A stretch of DNA of 64,000 nucleotides from Erodium maritimum (GCA_963921825.1 OY997594.1:32656956-32720955), one strand, 5' to 3'; counted from the first letter of the stretch, positions 1 to 12,200 are shown. A program made the numbers and translations. The notes: a model not told the origin generated them from the letters alone.

Positions 1-1396
1 CCATGGAAGAGGGAGAGAAAATGTGTTTCCTATTCTTGTCTTGTGTTTGTTATGTTGAAAAAAGATGACTTAAACATAACAAAACCCATACTTGTCCAAC
101 TAAAGGCATGGGACAAGTATGGTGTCAAGTAAGGTGTAAATAGGACAAAGTATGGCAAGACAAGATTGGGTTAGGTGGTGAATCACCAACACCTTAATCC
201 TTGTCTTGCTTACTTAGTACTAATTAATCAAGACTTGATTAATTAGTTCCATGGGCCTTGGTTGCATGGGCCTCTTGGAACATGGCCCGTGGCCATTTCC
301 AACGAGGTCCCGTGATTCACTCATCACCTCCAAGCCTTCCATACCGGAAATGTCCAACATTATCCTACGCGATAAATCCCAAGACTCCAAGCCTTGTCTC
401 GATCCGTAAAGTCCTATTCACTTACGGGCACATGACCCAAAACCCAGTTTTGGTCATGTCCCGAGACAACTCCCTTTTGGCCATTCTCCATAAATGTGTC
501 AATGAGTTTCATCCTCCGGTGTGACCCTTAGGTTTATGCATGTCAATAGATCAACGTAAAATCTCATTTTACTTGATCCTATTTAAGTGGCAACTAACGA
601 GACTTTAGTATTGCCTGACACTACATAACGAATCGACCCTGTCGATTCTAACCTTTCCGTCGTCCCTGTCATTATCCTTTTATCTCCGATATCCTGATTG
701 AGATAAGGCATAGAGCCGTCATCCTTATTATTCTCAATCATCGTTCCTTGATATGTGAGATGACTGAAGATATGATACCCAGTATCATGTGCATGGCCAT
801 GCTATTCTTTCAGTCACTTTCGATCAAGCGGCCGAGAACCGATATCTTTCCCATACCTCAGTATGAGGGATAAATCCCTTAGCCGCCTTTCGTGTCACTC
901 ATGTAGCCCGTCCCCAAGCCAATCATGGCCGTTATGGAAGCCCTGTTACGGACAACGTTAGGCTCAGGTCAAACTCAGTTGTTGACTACATAGCGATCAC
1001 AAAGACTCCTTGGTCTAAGGATACATGACAAGCTACAACACTGAATATGTTCATGACTTAATCTATGGCACATATTCAGGGCGGGTCGTCCAATATCATG
1101 TCCCACATGATATCTATGATCAGACTCCGGAATCCCATTCCAATGACTAACAGAACGTAAGCCATAAAGAGCCATCTTTCATACTAGTCGCTTCTAGTGA
1201 AGCTTTGTTGACTAGGGACCCATCGAGTGTGATCTATCTCGATCTATGGTTCTATTCGCATGGTGGGCATAGATCAGAGCACACATCGATATATTACTCC
1301 AACACATAAGTAATATAAAGCCGCTTTAATTTTATTGCTAACGATGATATATACATTTGGACATTTAGGATTGAACTACGGGCACTAAGACTAACA
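1..1396 (-). repeat. 3' LTR of Copia A (truncated by window start)
   Basis: This matches 6769-8175 nearly base for base. The main length difference is an 11-bp segment present at about 7041 and absent near 273. It ends in ctaaca at 1396, directly followed by the polypurine tract. About 280 bp of its outer end lie beyond the window. Small ORFs inside it, for example at 258-524 and 975-1175, are repeated in the other LTR and have no coding signature. Confidence 0.92.
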
Positions 1397-1410
1397 ATCT
1401 CCCACTTGCC
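1397..1410 (-). promoter_or_regulatory. Polypurine tract of Copia A
   Basis: On the minus strand it reads GGCAAGTGGGAGAT immediately before TGTTAG of the 3' LTR. This purine-rich run abutting the LTR is the usual plus-strand primer of plant Copia elements and fixes both the orientation and the LTR boundary. Confidence 0.85.
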
Positions 1411-1547
1411 CTAGTTCCAATCTAAACTCCAATATGTCCCCATCGACTTTACATGTCTAACATGTTCAGGCAGTGACACTGCCTTAGTCAAAGGGTTGGC
1501 TATGTTATCATCTATTGCAATATCGATTATCTTCACTTCACCTCAGT

Positions 1548-1745
1548 TCAGTATTTATCTGATGAGGTGGATACGCCGCAGTACATGTTTGGATTTGTTA
1601 TGCGATCTAGGCTTTTAGCTTGCGCAATGGCCCTTGTGTTGTCGCAAAATGGATTCACCGGACTGGATGGGTTTTTAATTACACCCAGCCCTGCCATGAA
1701 TTTCCAAATCCACATAGCCTCCTTAGCTGCCTCTGCAGCATCCAT
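1548..1745 (-). pseudogene. Copia A RNase H remnant
   Basis: The translation contains EAAKEAMW followed by a CDNTRAIAQAK segment, the recognisable end of the Copia RNase H domain (usually CDNxGAIxxAxxP). The frame is lost after about 50 residues and is separated from the reverse transcriptase piece by stops. It would have degraded the RNA strand during reverse transcription. Only a fragment remains here. Confidence 0.8.
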
Positions 1746-1983
1746 GTACTTGGCCTCTGTCGTAGATTCGGCAATGGTATCTTGCTTTACGCTTTCCCAG
1801 CTAAAGCTCTGCCATTCAGCGTAAACACATATCCTGATTGACTTCTAAAGTCATCTGGATTTGTCTTGGAAAACTAGCGTCTACTCATCCTTCGACGACT
1901 AGTTCAGCATCATCTTTCCCCCGGGTTAGAATGATGTCTACTGGTACAACATAAGGCTTACGAGACGTCTGGTCTCATACATG

Positions 1984-2971
1984 TCATGGCATATATGATC
2001 GATCCTGCCCCCAGGCGCATAGGATTCTCATCATCCTTTTCAGCTCATCAGGTGTCTTAGGACACTGAGTCTTGCTGAGATGAATGCCATGACTAGTGGG
2101 TAAGAGTCCTTTCTTTGAATCGAGCATTAAGAACCTACTCAATGCCTTGTTCACATAGGTTCCCTGACTTAAATCCAAGACCCTCTTGGTGCGATCTCTA
2201 CATATCTTAATCCTTAAGATATGAGAAGCATCGCCTAAGTCCTTTATTGAAAAACACTTCCTCAACCAAGCTTTAGTCTCGTGCAAGGTTGGGATGTCGT
2301 TTTCAATGAGAACCAGAAAGGTAATATTGCTCCCACTAGCCTTCTTATAAACGCAAGATTCATCCTCGTTCTTGATTAAGCCAAATCCAATTACAGCTTC
2401 ATCAAAACGAAGGATCCAACTCCGAGAAGTTCGTTTCAATCCATAAATGGATTTCAACAACTTATAAATCTTTCCTTTATTCTTCGGATCGTCAAAACCT
2501 TTGGGCCGAGACATACAAACGTACTCAGTCAAATTTCCATTTAGGAAAGCGGTTTTGACATCCACTTGCCATATCTCGTAATTATGATACGCAGTTATGT
2601 CAAGAAGAATTTGGATCGATTTTAACCATAGCCACTAAGGAGAAGGTTTCCTCATAGTCAATCCATTGGATCTGCCTATAACCTTTCGCCACCAGTTGAG
2701 CTTTGTAGGTCAGAGGGTTGCCGTCCATGTCCATCTTCACCTTGAAGATCCATTTGCATCCTATGGTCCTCACACCATTGATGGGATCAACCGGTTCCCA
2801 GACTCGGTTGTCCGACATGGATTGCATTTCCTCCCTCATGGCTCCCAGCCATAACTCGGAGTTGGGCCCATCCACGACTTCCTGAAAGGTGGCTAGATCA
2901 TCGTGATCCACCATGACTTCATTGTCACCTCCGGATACCATATCTTGGAGGTGGAAGATTGATCCTTTCAA
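1984..2971 (-). pseudogene. Copia A reverse transcriptase, broken
   Basis: Two open pieces make up the domain. 2600-2971 encodes the amino-terminal fingers (WLGAMREEMQSM, then VKMDMDGNPLTYKAQLVAKGY). 1984-2565 encodes the palm and thumb (MDVKTAFLNGNL, KLLKSIYGLKRTSRSW, CFSIKDLGDA). A frame disruption lies between them at about 2566-2600. The usual catalytic YVDD box is replaced by residues reading LIEND, so the aspartate pair is lost and polymerase activity is not expected. No alternative identity is plausible. Confidence 0.92.
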
Positions 2972-3059
2972 ATCGCCTTGGACCTTCCGGAATTGTAACA
3001 GGAATTGGTTCTTACTCTACGACAATCTCTGGCTCCTTTCTACTGGGTTGCCAATTGGT

Positions 3060-3867
3060 TTAGACAGATTTGTACCATCCTGAATTTCTTCGAGATGCAC
3101 AGTCCTCCCAATGACGTCTTTGGAAACAAAACTTCTTTTCCATAAAGACCCCACCCCAAGCGACGAACACCATGTTCTCACTGGGATTGTAGAAATAGTA
3201 TCCCCTTGTTGCTTTGGGATACCACACGAAGGTGCATATCTCAGATCTTGGTTCGAGCTTAGTCGAAACCAAATGTTTCACATAAGCCTCGCAACCACAA
3301 ATCTTTAGGAAGGACAAAGCGGGCATCATCCCGTACCATTTTTAAAATGGTGTCCCTTCCACACCATTCGTCGAAGCCCGATTCACTATGAATGCGGTCG
3401 TCTCTAGAGCAAAACCCCTAAAAGAGATTGGGAGATCAGTCCAACTAATCATGGAACAGACCATTGTCTAACAATGTCCGATTTCTCCGTTTGGCTACAC
3501 CTTTCAACTACAGTGACCTAGGAGGAGTCCATTCCAAAAGGATCCCATTCTCTTTTAGATGATCTAATAACTCTGTGGTCAAGTATTTTCCATCTCGATC
3601 CAATCGAAGTGCCTTAATACCTTTGTCGAGCTGGTTTTCTACTATAGTCTTAAACTCTTTGAATTTATCAAAAGCTTCAGACTTATGTCTCACCGAAGAG
3701 ACATAACCATATTTACTGTAATCATCAGTAAATGTGATAAAGTAGTTAAAACCCCTCCTGGCAAGTGAACTTATTGGTCTACACACATTCGAGTGTATCA
3801 GCCCTAATAATTCACCCGCCCTTTCATCGCGATCGATAAAGGGCACTTTAGTCATTTTGCCCATCAA
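3060..3867 (-). pseudogene. Copia A integrase core and post-integrase region, broken
   Basis: 3508-3867 encodes the integrase catalytic fold: LLGLIHSNVCRPISS, FITFTDDYSKYGYV, FKEFKTIVENQLDKGIKALR, and a LLEWTPP end. 3060-3329, in another frame, encodes the post-integrase stretch (FLKICGCEAYVK, GYYFYNPSENMVFVA). Stops separate the two. Integrase would insert the cDNA into chromosomes, but this copy is interrupted. Confidence 0.9.
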
Positions 3868-4430
3868 ACAAACCTTGCACCTATCGATCGAATGGAATTC
3901 GAATGAACCTGAAAGCCCTCACTTCTGAAGTGCTGATAGGCGCTTCTAGTTTATGCGACCCAAATGACAGTACCATAACAGAGTTAGGTTTAAATCAGTG
4001 GATTTAGACCTCTTGGTATTAACGGAATATATAGAACTTGAGGCATTGTTACCCATATCTAATATGTACAATCCTCCAACCATGTCAGTACTGGTATAAA
4101 ACATATCATTGCATAGAACATTGAAAACTCCATTTCCAATATTAACATTATATCCTTCCTTGTCAAACACGGATACAGATATAATATTCCTACTAAAAGT
4201 AGGTATGCAATATACATTATACAATACTAAGACAAGGCCTCTTGGCAAAGCAAGACTCATGGATCCTACAACAGTTGCCACAACTCTGAGGTCCATTTCG
4301 TGCTTTCCAAATCTCTCCTACTTTCAGCCACCATATATTAGTGCATGTGTGAGATTCAGTCATGGTATCTAATACCCATGAATCTTTGGAAGTAGAGAGA
4401 TGTAGCTCTATAGAGTTAATACCGAATGAA
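3868..4430 (-). pseudogene. Copia A protease and pre-integrase region, broken
   Basis: 3946-4296 contains VYCIPTFSRNIISVSVFDKEGY and ends in LLWYCHLGRIN, the GAG-pre-integrase signature that normally reads LWHxRLGH. The overlapping 4217-4513 frame contains DSWVLDTMTESH, where Copia proteases have the active-site DTG. Gly is replaced by Met, so protease activity is not expected. Frame changes separate it from gag and integrase. Confidence 0.8.
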
Positions 4431-4560
4431 GGCACGATCCCATCGCCCTTCCTTAGATCATCCAGGTTTCCTGATGAAGGCGCAGTCCTACTGCCCTTCT
4501 TCAGATCATCCACGCTATTTTATGAAGGCGCAGTCCCACTGCCCTTCTTCAGATCAGCCG
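4428..4560 (-). repeat. 48-bp minisatellite in the gag-protease linker
   Basis: The motif gaaggc..cag/gatcc..ctgcccttc..agatca starts at 4428, 4476 and 4524, an exact 48-bp period with about 2.8 copies. The period is a multiple of three, so it adds 16-residue units (LKKGS..TAPS type) without shifting frame. Confidence 0.85.
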
Positions 4561-4925
4561 TGAACTTCCTGTAATCCCGGTTCCAATGACCAGGCTGTTG
4601 GCAGTAGAAGCAGACATTCTCATGTGTCTCATCTTTCCTGCCAAGTGCGCATGGGCCCAGCCCTTGCCACTTCCAATTCCCTTGTTGACCATCAGAATAT
4701 CCCTGGATCCCAGATCCCTGAGATATTCTTCTCAGCAGCTGATGACACTTCATGTAACTCTGATATGGTCTTAGAGACAGCCTTGTCAAGGACATATTCT
4801 TTGCGTTCAGACTTGAGGACTATCCTCAAAATTCTGTACCAGTCCAAATAGTTTGTCCCATTTAGATTGACCCTGTCAAGAATGGTTTTTAATGACAAAC
4901 TATTAATGTTCGCTGAATTTGCCAT
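4431..4925 (-). pseudogene. Copia A gag with degenerate zinc knuckle
   Basis: The start at 4925 reads MANSANINSLSLKTIL, then LNGTNYLDWYRILRIVLKSE, the usual amino-terminal Copia gag (UBN2-like) pattern. A frame change follows. 4520-4795 then encodes a CCHC-type knuckle, CFYCQQPGHWNRDY, in which the last Cys is Tyr. Downstream of the knuckle comes a Gly-Ser-Thr-Ala-Pro-rich linker built from 48-bp repeats. Gag would form the virus-like particle. Confidence 0.85.
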
Positions 4926-6473
4926 TTGATCTACAACAGATAAAATTCAATCAGTAAACTGAATAAATTTTATGAAGATCAAGCTTAAACACCAACAATC
5001 GATTCTAAACCTTTAGAATCTGAAACCAAGATCCTTGATTCACTCGATTAAGCTGAACTAATGCTCACCACTTAATCGAGCTATGTAGGTAGGACTCCAT
5101 CCAATCACATCCAATGTGACTCTTGGCTAGGGTATGTACTTATGTACACGACTTACCCTATCTGTTACCCTAGCTCAACCTCAGGCCGAGAATCGTAGTC
5201 GGGTCCACCAATTTTCAACTATGGCTCGTCACTATGTAGGTGCTCCGCTAATGCGCACGACACCCACATATGTCGTCCAAACCTACTACCCCGCTTTCCC
5301 ATGGATGCTCCGCTAATGCGCACGACACCCATAGGACGGGGAGGTAGTAAGGTGTTGATAATGGGGAGGTATCAGACATGACCCGTTTTTACTTGTCCGG
5401 TTGTGTTTAAAACTTTGACACATCGTAGATGCGATGAGCACATCAACTACATTCCAAATGCAATGATGCCTCAAATTACATCCAATGTAATTCTTCCTTC
5501 GAACCCGTCAACTACATCCAATGTAATGACGATTCTAAGGGCTCACACACAAGGATTAAAATTCCAATTTTATCTTTGCATGTGAGATGATATGCTCGGT
5601 AAATAAAGTTAAGCATGCAATTCTAAAACACATAGAATTAATCATGCATAAACTAAACCAAGCATAAAGCGATAAATATGCACATAATAGCCCCCTAAAC
5701 TAACTCCCACTAGCTTCTTGAGCTCCACCGACTCCAAGCCGATGCCAACACCCGAAAAGCCACCAAATGACCTTTTCGCCCTTTCTTCGTCTTGAGTAAA
5801 ATATTACAATTTAATACACGACTCGCAGGTCGGGAATAAATAAATATTACAAACAAGTGGTTCGACGACCACACCTTGAAAGAATAATTACACGCTAACA
5901 CTAACGGCTCGCAGGCCGTGAAAAGCGATAAATAATTAAATTGAGCTCGGGGCTATTATGTACACCATGCCAACATCACATCACACATCGTGTTATCAAA
6001 CAAGCATGTTATCAAACATCATGTGATTTTCCGGTTTTAATTAATAGCCAAGTTTCGAAATTTTTTTTTTTTGATGCTCGGTTTATCGAAACCGTTCAAA
6101 AATGAAACTTTTGAACATTTGATCTTCGAGTTCGTCATGACGGTTCCAAACTCGTCATAACTAACAAAACGGTTTAGCCTTGGCATATCAACCATCCAAT
6201 GGTCATGCTTGGCCTAGCTCCGTCCAACGGATCCCCGTCCGGTCTCGGTTTCGGCTCCCCGAGAGTCCCGCTCCCGAGACCCGAAAAATCAAACTTTTTT
6301 CAAAATTTCCAGATTTGAAATAATTTTCAAAAAATCATTTTACATGCATTAAATCCATAAACAATAATTTAAAACATGTTATCAAACAATTTAGCAAAAC
6401 AACATGCCAAAAACGAAACTTTCAAGCAAAACCGAAACTTTAAACACCGTCTTGTGAATCCCGAAGGTAGCAC
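4926..6473 (-). other. Copia A untranslated leader
   Basis: This non-coding stretch lies between the PBS and gag. It contains a 25-bp direct repeat (about 5242 and 5306, around gctccgctaatgcg) and several short catccaatgtaat repeats near 5480-5525. The minus-strand ORFs (5710-5901, 6391-6612) show no domain, so I see only leader sequence. Confidence 0.7.
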
Positions 6474-6486
6474 GGCTCTGATACCA
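6474..6486 (-). promoter_or_regulatory. Primer-binding site (initiator tRNA-Met type)
   Basis: The minus strand reads TGGTATCAGAGCC one base after the LTR end CCCAACA. This matches the plant Copia primer-binding site complementary to the 3' end of initiator tRNA-Met, and it confirms the minus-strand orientation. Confidence 0.93.
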
Positions 6487-6487
6487 C

Positions 6488-8175
6488 TGTTGGGTCTCGA
6501 GGTAGGGTTGGAGATGAACCAACTCGCAGCGGAAAATCAATGAAAACCAAGAGACAATTAGAACCATGAAACAACTAACAAAGAATGGATTAACAAGAGA
6601 AAAATTCAGCACTAGTTCTTACCAAAACAAGAACACCGGTTAACGAATGATTGGCTTGAGTCTCCAAGACGCCTACGTATCCACATGGGAATCAAAGCCA
6701 CGTAGTTCTTCTCTTTGAGGACTCAAGAACACAAACATGGAGGTGGAAACTAGCCAAACCCGAAATGGCCATGGAAGAGGGAGAGAAAATGTGTTTCCTA
6801 TTCTTGTCTTGTGTTTGTTATGTTGAAAAAAGATGACTTAAACATAACAAAACCCATACTTGTCCAACTAAAGGCATGGGACAAGTATGGTGTCAAGTAA
6901 GGTGTAAATAGGACAAAGTATGGCAAGACAAGATTGGGTTAGGTGGTGAATCACCAACACCTTAATCCTTGTCTTGCTTACTTAGTACTAATTAATCAAG
7001 ACTTGATTAATTAGTTCCATGGGCCTTGGTTGCATGGGCCTTTCATGGGCCTCTTGGAACATGGCCCGTGACCATTTCCAACGAGGTCCCGTGATTCGCT
7101 CATCGCCTCCATGCCTTCCATACCGGAAATGTCCAACATTATCCGACGCGATCAATCCCATGACTCCAAGCCTTGTCTCGATCCGTAAAGTCCTATTCAC
7201 TTACGGGCACATGACCCAAAACCCAGTTTTGGTCATGTCCCGAGACAACTCCCTTTTGGCCATTCTCCATAAATGTGTCAATGAGTTTCATCCTCCGGTG
7301 TGACCCTTAGGTTTATGCATGTCAATAGATCAACGTAAAATCCCATTTTACTTGATCCTATTTAAGTGGCAACTAACGAGACTTTAGTATTGTCTGACAC
7401 TACATAACGAATCGACCCTGTCGATTCTAACCTTTCCGTCGTCCCTGTCATTATCCTTTTATCTCCGATATCCTGATTGAGATAAGGCATAGAGCCGTCA
7501 TCCTTATTATTCTCAATCACCGTTCCTTGATATGTGAGATGACTGAAGATATGATACCCAGTATCATGTGCATGGCCATGCTATTCTTCCAGTCACTCTC
7601 GATCAAGTGGCCGAGAACCGATATCTTTCCCATACCTTAGTATGAGGGATAAATCCCTTAGCCGTCTTTCGTGTCACTCATGTAGCCCGTCCCCAAGCCA
7701 ATCCTGGCCGTTATGGAAGCCCTGTTACGGACAACGTTAGGCTCAGGTCAAACTCAGTTGTTGACTACATAGCGATCACAAAGACTCCTTGGTCTAAGGA
7801 TACATGACAAGCTACAACACTGAATATGTTCATGACTTAATCTATGGCACATATTCAGGGCGGGTCGTCCAATATCATGTCCCACATGATATCTATGATC
7901 AGACTCCGGAATCCCATTCCAATGACTAACAAAACGTAAGCCATAAAGAGCCATCTTTCATACTAGTCGCTTCTAGTGAAGCTTTGTTGACTAGGGACCC
8001 ATCGAGTGTGATCTATCTCGATCTATGGTTCTATTCGCATGGTGGGCATAGATCAGAGCACACATCGATATATTACTCCAACACATAAGTAATATAAAGC
8101 CGCTTTAATTTTATTGCTAACGATGATATATACATTTGGACATTTAGGATTGAACTACGGGCACTAAGACTAACA
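6488..8175 (-). repeat. 5' LTR of Copia A (complete, about 1,688 bp)
   Basis: On the plus strand it runs from tgttgggtctcg (6488) to gactaaca (8175), giving TG...CA ends. It is flanked on the inner side by the PBS and on the outer side by sequence of Copia B. The five bases outside the right end are atcca. The matching left TSD lies beyond the window. Confidence 0.93.
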
Positions 8176-8179
8176 ATCC

Positions 8180-8545
8180 AATCATTCATAAATTATTGCA
8201 CTACATGAAGCTAGTCGAGAACGTGTGTTCCTCCGATCAATTATTCAGCATATACAGAGCTCAATCGGCATTCCTCTGGAAAATTCGTCTTCCACAATAT
8301 ATGAGGATAATGCAGCTTGTATTGCTCAGATCAGAGGATGTTATATCAAAGGGGATAGAATTAAGCACATCTCTCCGAAATTCTTTTATACTCATGAACT
8401 CCAGAAGAGTCATGAGATAGATGTCAAGCAGATTCGGTCCAATGAAAATCTTGCCGACTTATTCACTAAGGCCTTGCCGACATCTACTTTTGAAAAGCTA
8501 GTGTTCAAGATCGGGATGCGCCGACTCAACCAGCATTCAAAGTGA
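8180..8545 (+). pseudogene. Copia B RNase H carboxy-terminal fragment
   Basis: Reading through one in-frame stop (taa at 8189-8191), the translation includes IIALHEASRERVFLRSIIQHIQ, IYEDNAACIAQIRGCYIKGDR, IKHISPKFFYTHELQ, VKQIRSNENLADLFTKALP and IGMRRL. This is the carboxyl end of a Copia polyprotein. The upstream half is displaced by Copia A, whose LTR abuts it at 8176, and should lie left of the window. After the stop, 8546-8827 is the untranslated spacer before the polypurine tract. Confidence 0.92.
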
Positions 8546-8827
8546 TCACGCCAGTCATCAAGGGGAGTAACGATGAGGGGGAGCGAGAATCGTGCGCTGC
8601 ACTCTTTTTCCCTTATTCAGGTTTTGTCCCATTGAGTTTTCCTGAAAAGGTTTTTAACGAGGCAGCATCAAGTACAACATCAAGCACAACTTCAAGCACG
8701 TTTATGCGCTGCACTATTTTCCTTACAGGTTTGGTCCCACCGGGTTTTTCTGAGGAGGTTTTTAACGAGGCAATCTAAGCTTGAAGCACATTCAACTTTA
8801 TCGTAGTTTTTGTGAATTGTGATGTCC

Positions 8828-8836
8828 AAGGGGGAG
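8828..8836 (+). promoter_or_regulatory. Polypurine tract of Copia B
   Basis: aagggggag lies directly before the LTR start tgttatgg at 8837. Confidence 0.85.
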
Positions 8837-9118
8837 TGTTATGGAAATTATTATGGCCCCCACACTTCACATCCATGGAAGATGCATGGACCATGTCTTA
8901 TGGAGATTAGGTAATTGTGAAGACTTGTGTCTGTAACTTTCTCCTACAAATAGGAGTTGAAACCATGTAAATTGTGCCGAGAGAAAAAAGCTTCCATACA
9001 TGATAGTGTTTGTGTGCAATACCGTGAAAAATAAAATAGCAAGAGAACAATTTCTCTACTTGTGTTCTATTATCTTTTGTTAATCCTCTAATATACCATT
9101 ATACTTTTATTTACAACA
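8837..9118 (+). repeat. 3' LTR of Copia B (282 bp)
   Basis: It begins TGTTATGGAAATT right after the purine tract and ends TTTACAACA at 9118. It contains a TATA-like ctacaaataggag near 8943. It is oriented like the HVA22-like gene that starts 174 bp beyond it, so it could act as a promoter for it. That role is inference. Confidence 0.88.
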
Positions 9119-9292
9119 AGCAATGGTTATTTTAGAAAATGAACATGTACCTCTAAAGCAGCCGACTCAAAATAAGTAAATTTACAAAAACTCAGTTTTT
9201 TTTTTCTTCGCGCAGAAATAAATTAAGTTAGTACCGCAAATCGATCGTGAGAATTATAGTAGTGGCCGGAAACGAAAGCGCAAATCGATCAG
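9119..9292 (+). promoter_or_regulatory. Short spacer between Copia LTR and HVA22k start codon
   Basis: All of the non-LTR upstream sequence of the HVA22-like gene is these 174 bp, which must also hold the 5' UTR. I see no clear TATA box in it. Either the native promoter is compressed here or the LTR supplies promoter elements. Confidence 0.5.
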
Positions 9293-12200
9293 ATGGAACT
9301 GCTCGGATCCAACGCCGTGAATCAGGTCGGCACAGTTACTTGTTTCCTTACACAGATTCATGTTCCCAATATGTATTTCGTTTCAATTCTGGTCCCATTC
9401 TCGTTGAATCAAGCGTATCTGGAATGCACCTTTCATCCGTTTACCATATTAGATTTGTTATTATGCGCTTTCATTTTGCGTCATTTGGTTGAAGTTGACT
9501 CCACGAAGTGGAAGTTGGTGCCAATTTATCATTTGCTTTGGTGATTCGATATTGCCGCTGTTCTGATGTTCATTGTAGAATATCGATGGGAATGAAAAGG
9601 TTTGTAAATTAGCTATGTGATTTGAATGTAATAAAGTGGTTACAGACCTAATATAAGGGCAAAACCATTAATCTGTTATCAGATGGTTTGAGAGGAACAA
9701 TTGAGCCACTGGGAGGACCAATTTGTATATGCGTTAAGAGTTTCGGGGTCCTAAGATCAATTTTCTAAGGTTGCGATTGGGAAGTTTTGTGTGGAAATGA
9801 GAATCATCTCTTCTTTTGTGTCTAAACTAGAGGTGCAAGCTTTCTTTCTTGACCCCTATGTCCGTTCCTGTGATTACCTAACCATAATCCAAAGCACCCT
9901 AAGTTATTCGAAACATATGTTTAAGGGTTTTACACAACTTTATTTCGTTGAAAATTTGATCTGAGGAAATAATCAGCCAGAAAGTTAGCCTCTTGGCTAC
10001 AAGTCGGTCCTTTCATTTTCATTTAAATCAATTACTAGTATTTTCTTCCTAACTAGTTTTCTACCATCACTTCTTTTCCCATTGGCTTTTCCATTTGAGT
10101 AAATATACGTGTAAGTTTAGCAATTTGAAAAGATATGATTATCATTAAACTAGCTTGATTGGATACCTCAAACTTGCTGTATCTAGCCTTATCTTGCACA
10201 CTTTATTGAGAGATAGGCTGGGGGTGACTTGGTCTCTGAGTATGATATTAGACTGTATTGCTAAATATGTGAGCAGATTTCACTGTTGTTGCAGTTTAGT
10301 GATACCAATTCCTATTTTTGTGAATTATCAATCAATATGAAATATACTTATATGTGAGCTAATTGAAGAACTACTGTGATGTAAGATGAATGATGTTGGA
10401 AATGTTAATGACAATTTCTGCTTAGTTGGAGCTAGTTTTACGGCTTTTATTTCATTATTATTGTTGCACATGTTTGCCTGGTAATATATCTTTTCAAGAC
10501 GTATATTATTGTTGCTTTACCATTCTTTCTGAATATTGAATTTGACTGTTGAATTTTTTATGCTGTTCATCTGATATAGGTTGGATTGAAGTTGCTCCTT
10601 TCCCCCCTAAGTTCTACTATTGTAGCTCGGACTGCTTGGTAAGTTCTCTTTTTTTTCCCGATTATACTTTCTGAATATAATTCTTTTTCAGAAATATTGC
10701 TCAATTTAGTATTGAGTTCTAGTAGGATGTCCTATCTACTGGCAGACAAGAATGCTTAACAATTCTCATTGAGATGATTTGTGATGTAGTCCTGTTCATT
10801 TTTAGCAATTTCTGAATCACATCTCTGTGTTAGTTGTTTGTTGTGAACATTGTTGGTATTGTTTGTGCATCCTTGTAACAATGATCTTTTCACTTTTACA
10901 GCTGTTCTGTGGGGATTGTCTTACCTGTATACTCTACATTTAAGGCAATTGAAAGGAAAAATGAAATTGAGCAAAGAAGATGGCTATTATATTGGGCAGG
11001 TTTGGGGTTTTGTTGTTTCTTACCCACTTATATTCTTAGAACATTGAATACCTTTCATCTGTATCTAGTGATGTTTGCTCATCATGTGCAAGTCATGTAA
11101 AAAAATGAAATGGCTATGGTTGATAAAAAAATAAATGGTTATGGAATGCATATGTAGTAAACATAGGGAAGCCATCACAAATTGTGCATTGTTTGTATCC
11201 CCTTATATTGTTATTTTCTCATTTAGGCCATTTGGTAAAATGTTGGATGTAATCCTATTTCTTGGAACTGTTTTAAGAATGCACAAGTATACAAATATGT
11301 TCATGTAGTTTGTTTATTGAACTTTTTGATCTTCAGACTCAATCAATAAGTTTCATGTTTAGTGTGTGTATCTTTTCAACATTTTCAGTTTATGGATCGT
11401 TCAGCCTTGTGGAAGTGTTTTCGGACAAGCTTCTGTCATGGTATAAGTCTGATCCAATTGCTTCTAATCAATACCAGCTTCGTTTGCATTTAAAAGTAGC
11501 ACATTTAAAAGTGTTTTTGAGGTTATATACGGGAAGTTATGCTTTTCAGAGATTTCCACTTTTAAATCAAAGGTTTTAGTTGGAGTTTCACATGACTCGT
11601 GTGAACAAGTAGATGATATTTTATTCTACATGCCAATGGTTTAAACGTGAATGATTGTTATTACTTCTCTTAATAAAGAAATATAAATGATTTGACTCAC
11701 AAAAAATGATTTCACAAGCTTTAAAGAATGCAATATTTGGATCTGAGATACTTATGTTTATATGAATGAAGCCTACACTCTTGGACATGCATATGTTGTT
11801 AGCAAACATGTGCCAATGACTTTCAGAGCACCATTTCCTCCAATTTCCCTACGTGCTCAAAGTGGCTCATCTTTGCATTTATTTGGCTTGTTGATATGAA
11901 CATGGTTGTCTTTGATCTTGTTACTGAATGAATAACAATGGAGACAGGCAGGGCTAGGGTTGAATATCAAATTTCATCTCCAGCCCTTATAAATTTGTAC
12001 TGTTACTTTCTTGAAACCTGTTCATGCACCCACAGATGTCCTAGTATTTGCTCCATTGAGTGCAGGGTCCCGATTTACTATCACCTAAAGTTTGGATTTC
12101 TTGTGTGGCTTCAACTTCCAACTCTTGATGTAAGTAAAATGAATGACTCACTTATTCATTTCTATAGTCATTGAATTAATATGAGTATTGGGAACGAAAT

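Larger units (their letters stand above)
1..8175 (-). mobile_element. Copia-type LTR retrotransposon A, minus strand, left end cut by window edge
   Basis: Two long direct repeats (1-1396 and 6488-8175) flank an internal region. Read on the minus strand its order is primer-binding site, gag, protease, integrase, reverse transcriptase, RNase H, polypurine tract, which is the Copia order. The LTRs begin TGTTAG and end CAACA on the minus strand. The coding region is split by frameshifts and stops, and key motifs are altered, so this copy cannot encode its own proteins. By eye the LTRs differ by about 17 substitutions and one 11-bp indel over roughly 1.4 kb, so the insertion is fairly young. It interrupts another Copia (8176-9118). 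Confidence 0.93.

Noticed and set aside
258..524. ORFs inside the Copia A LTRs (also 975-1175, 7019-7303, 7754-7954)
   Set aside because: Present in both LTRs, no domain, not the normal position of coding sequence in a Copia element.
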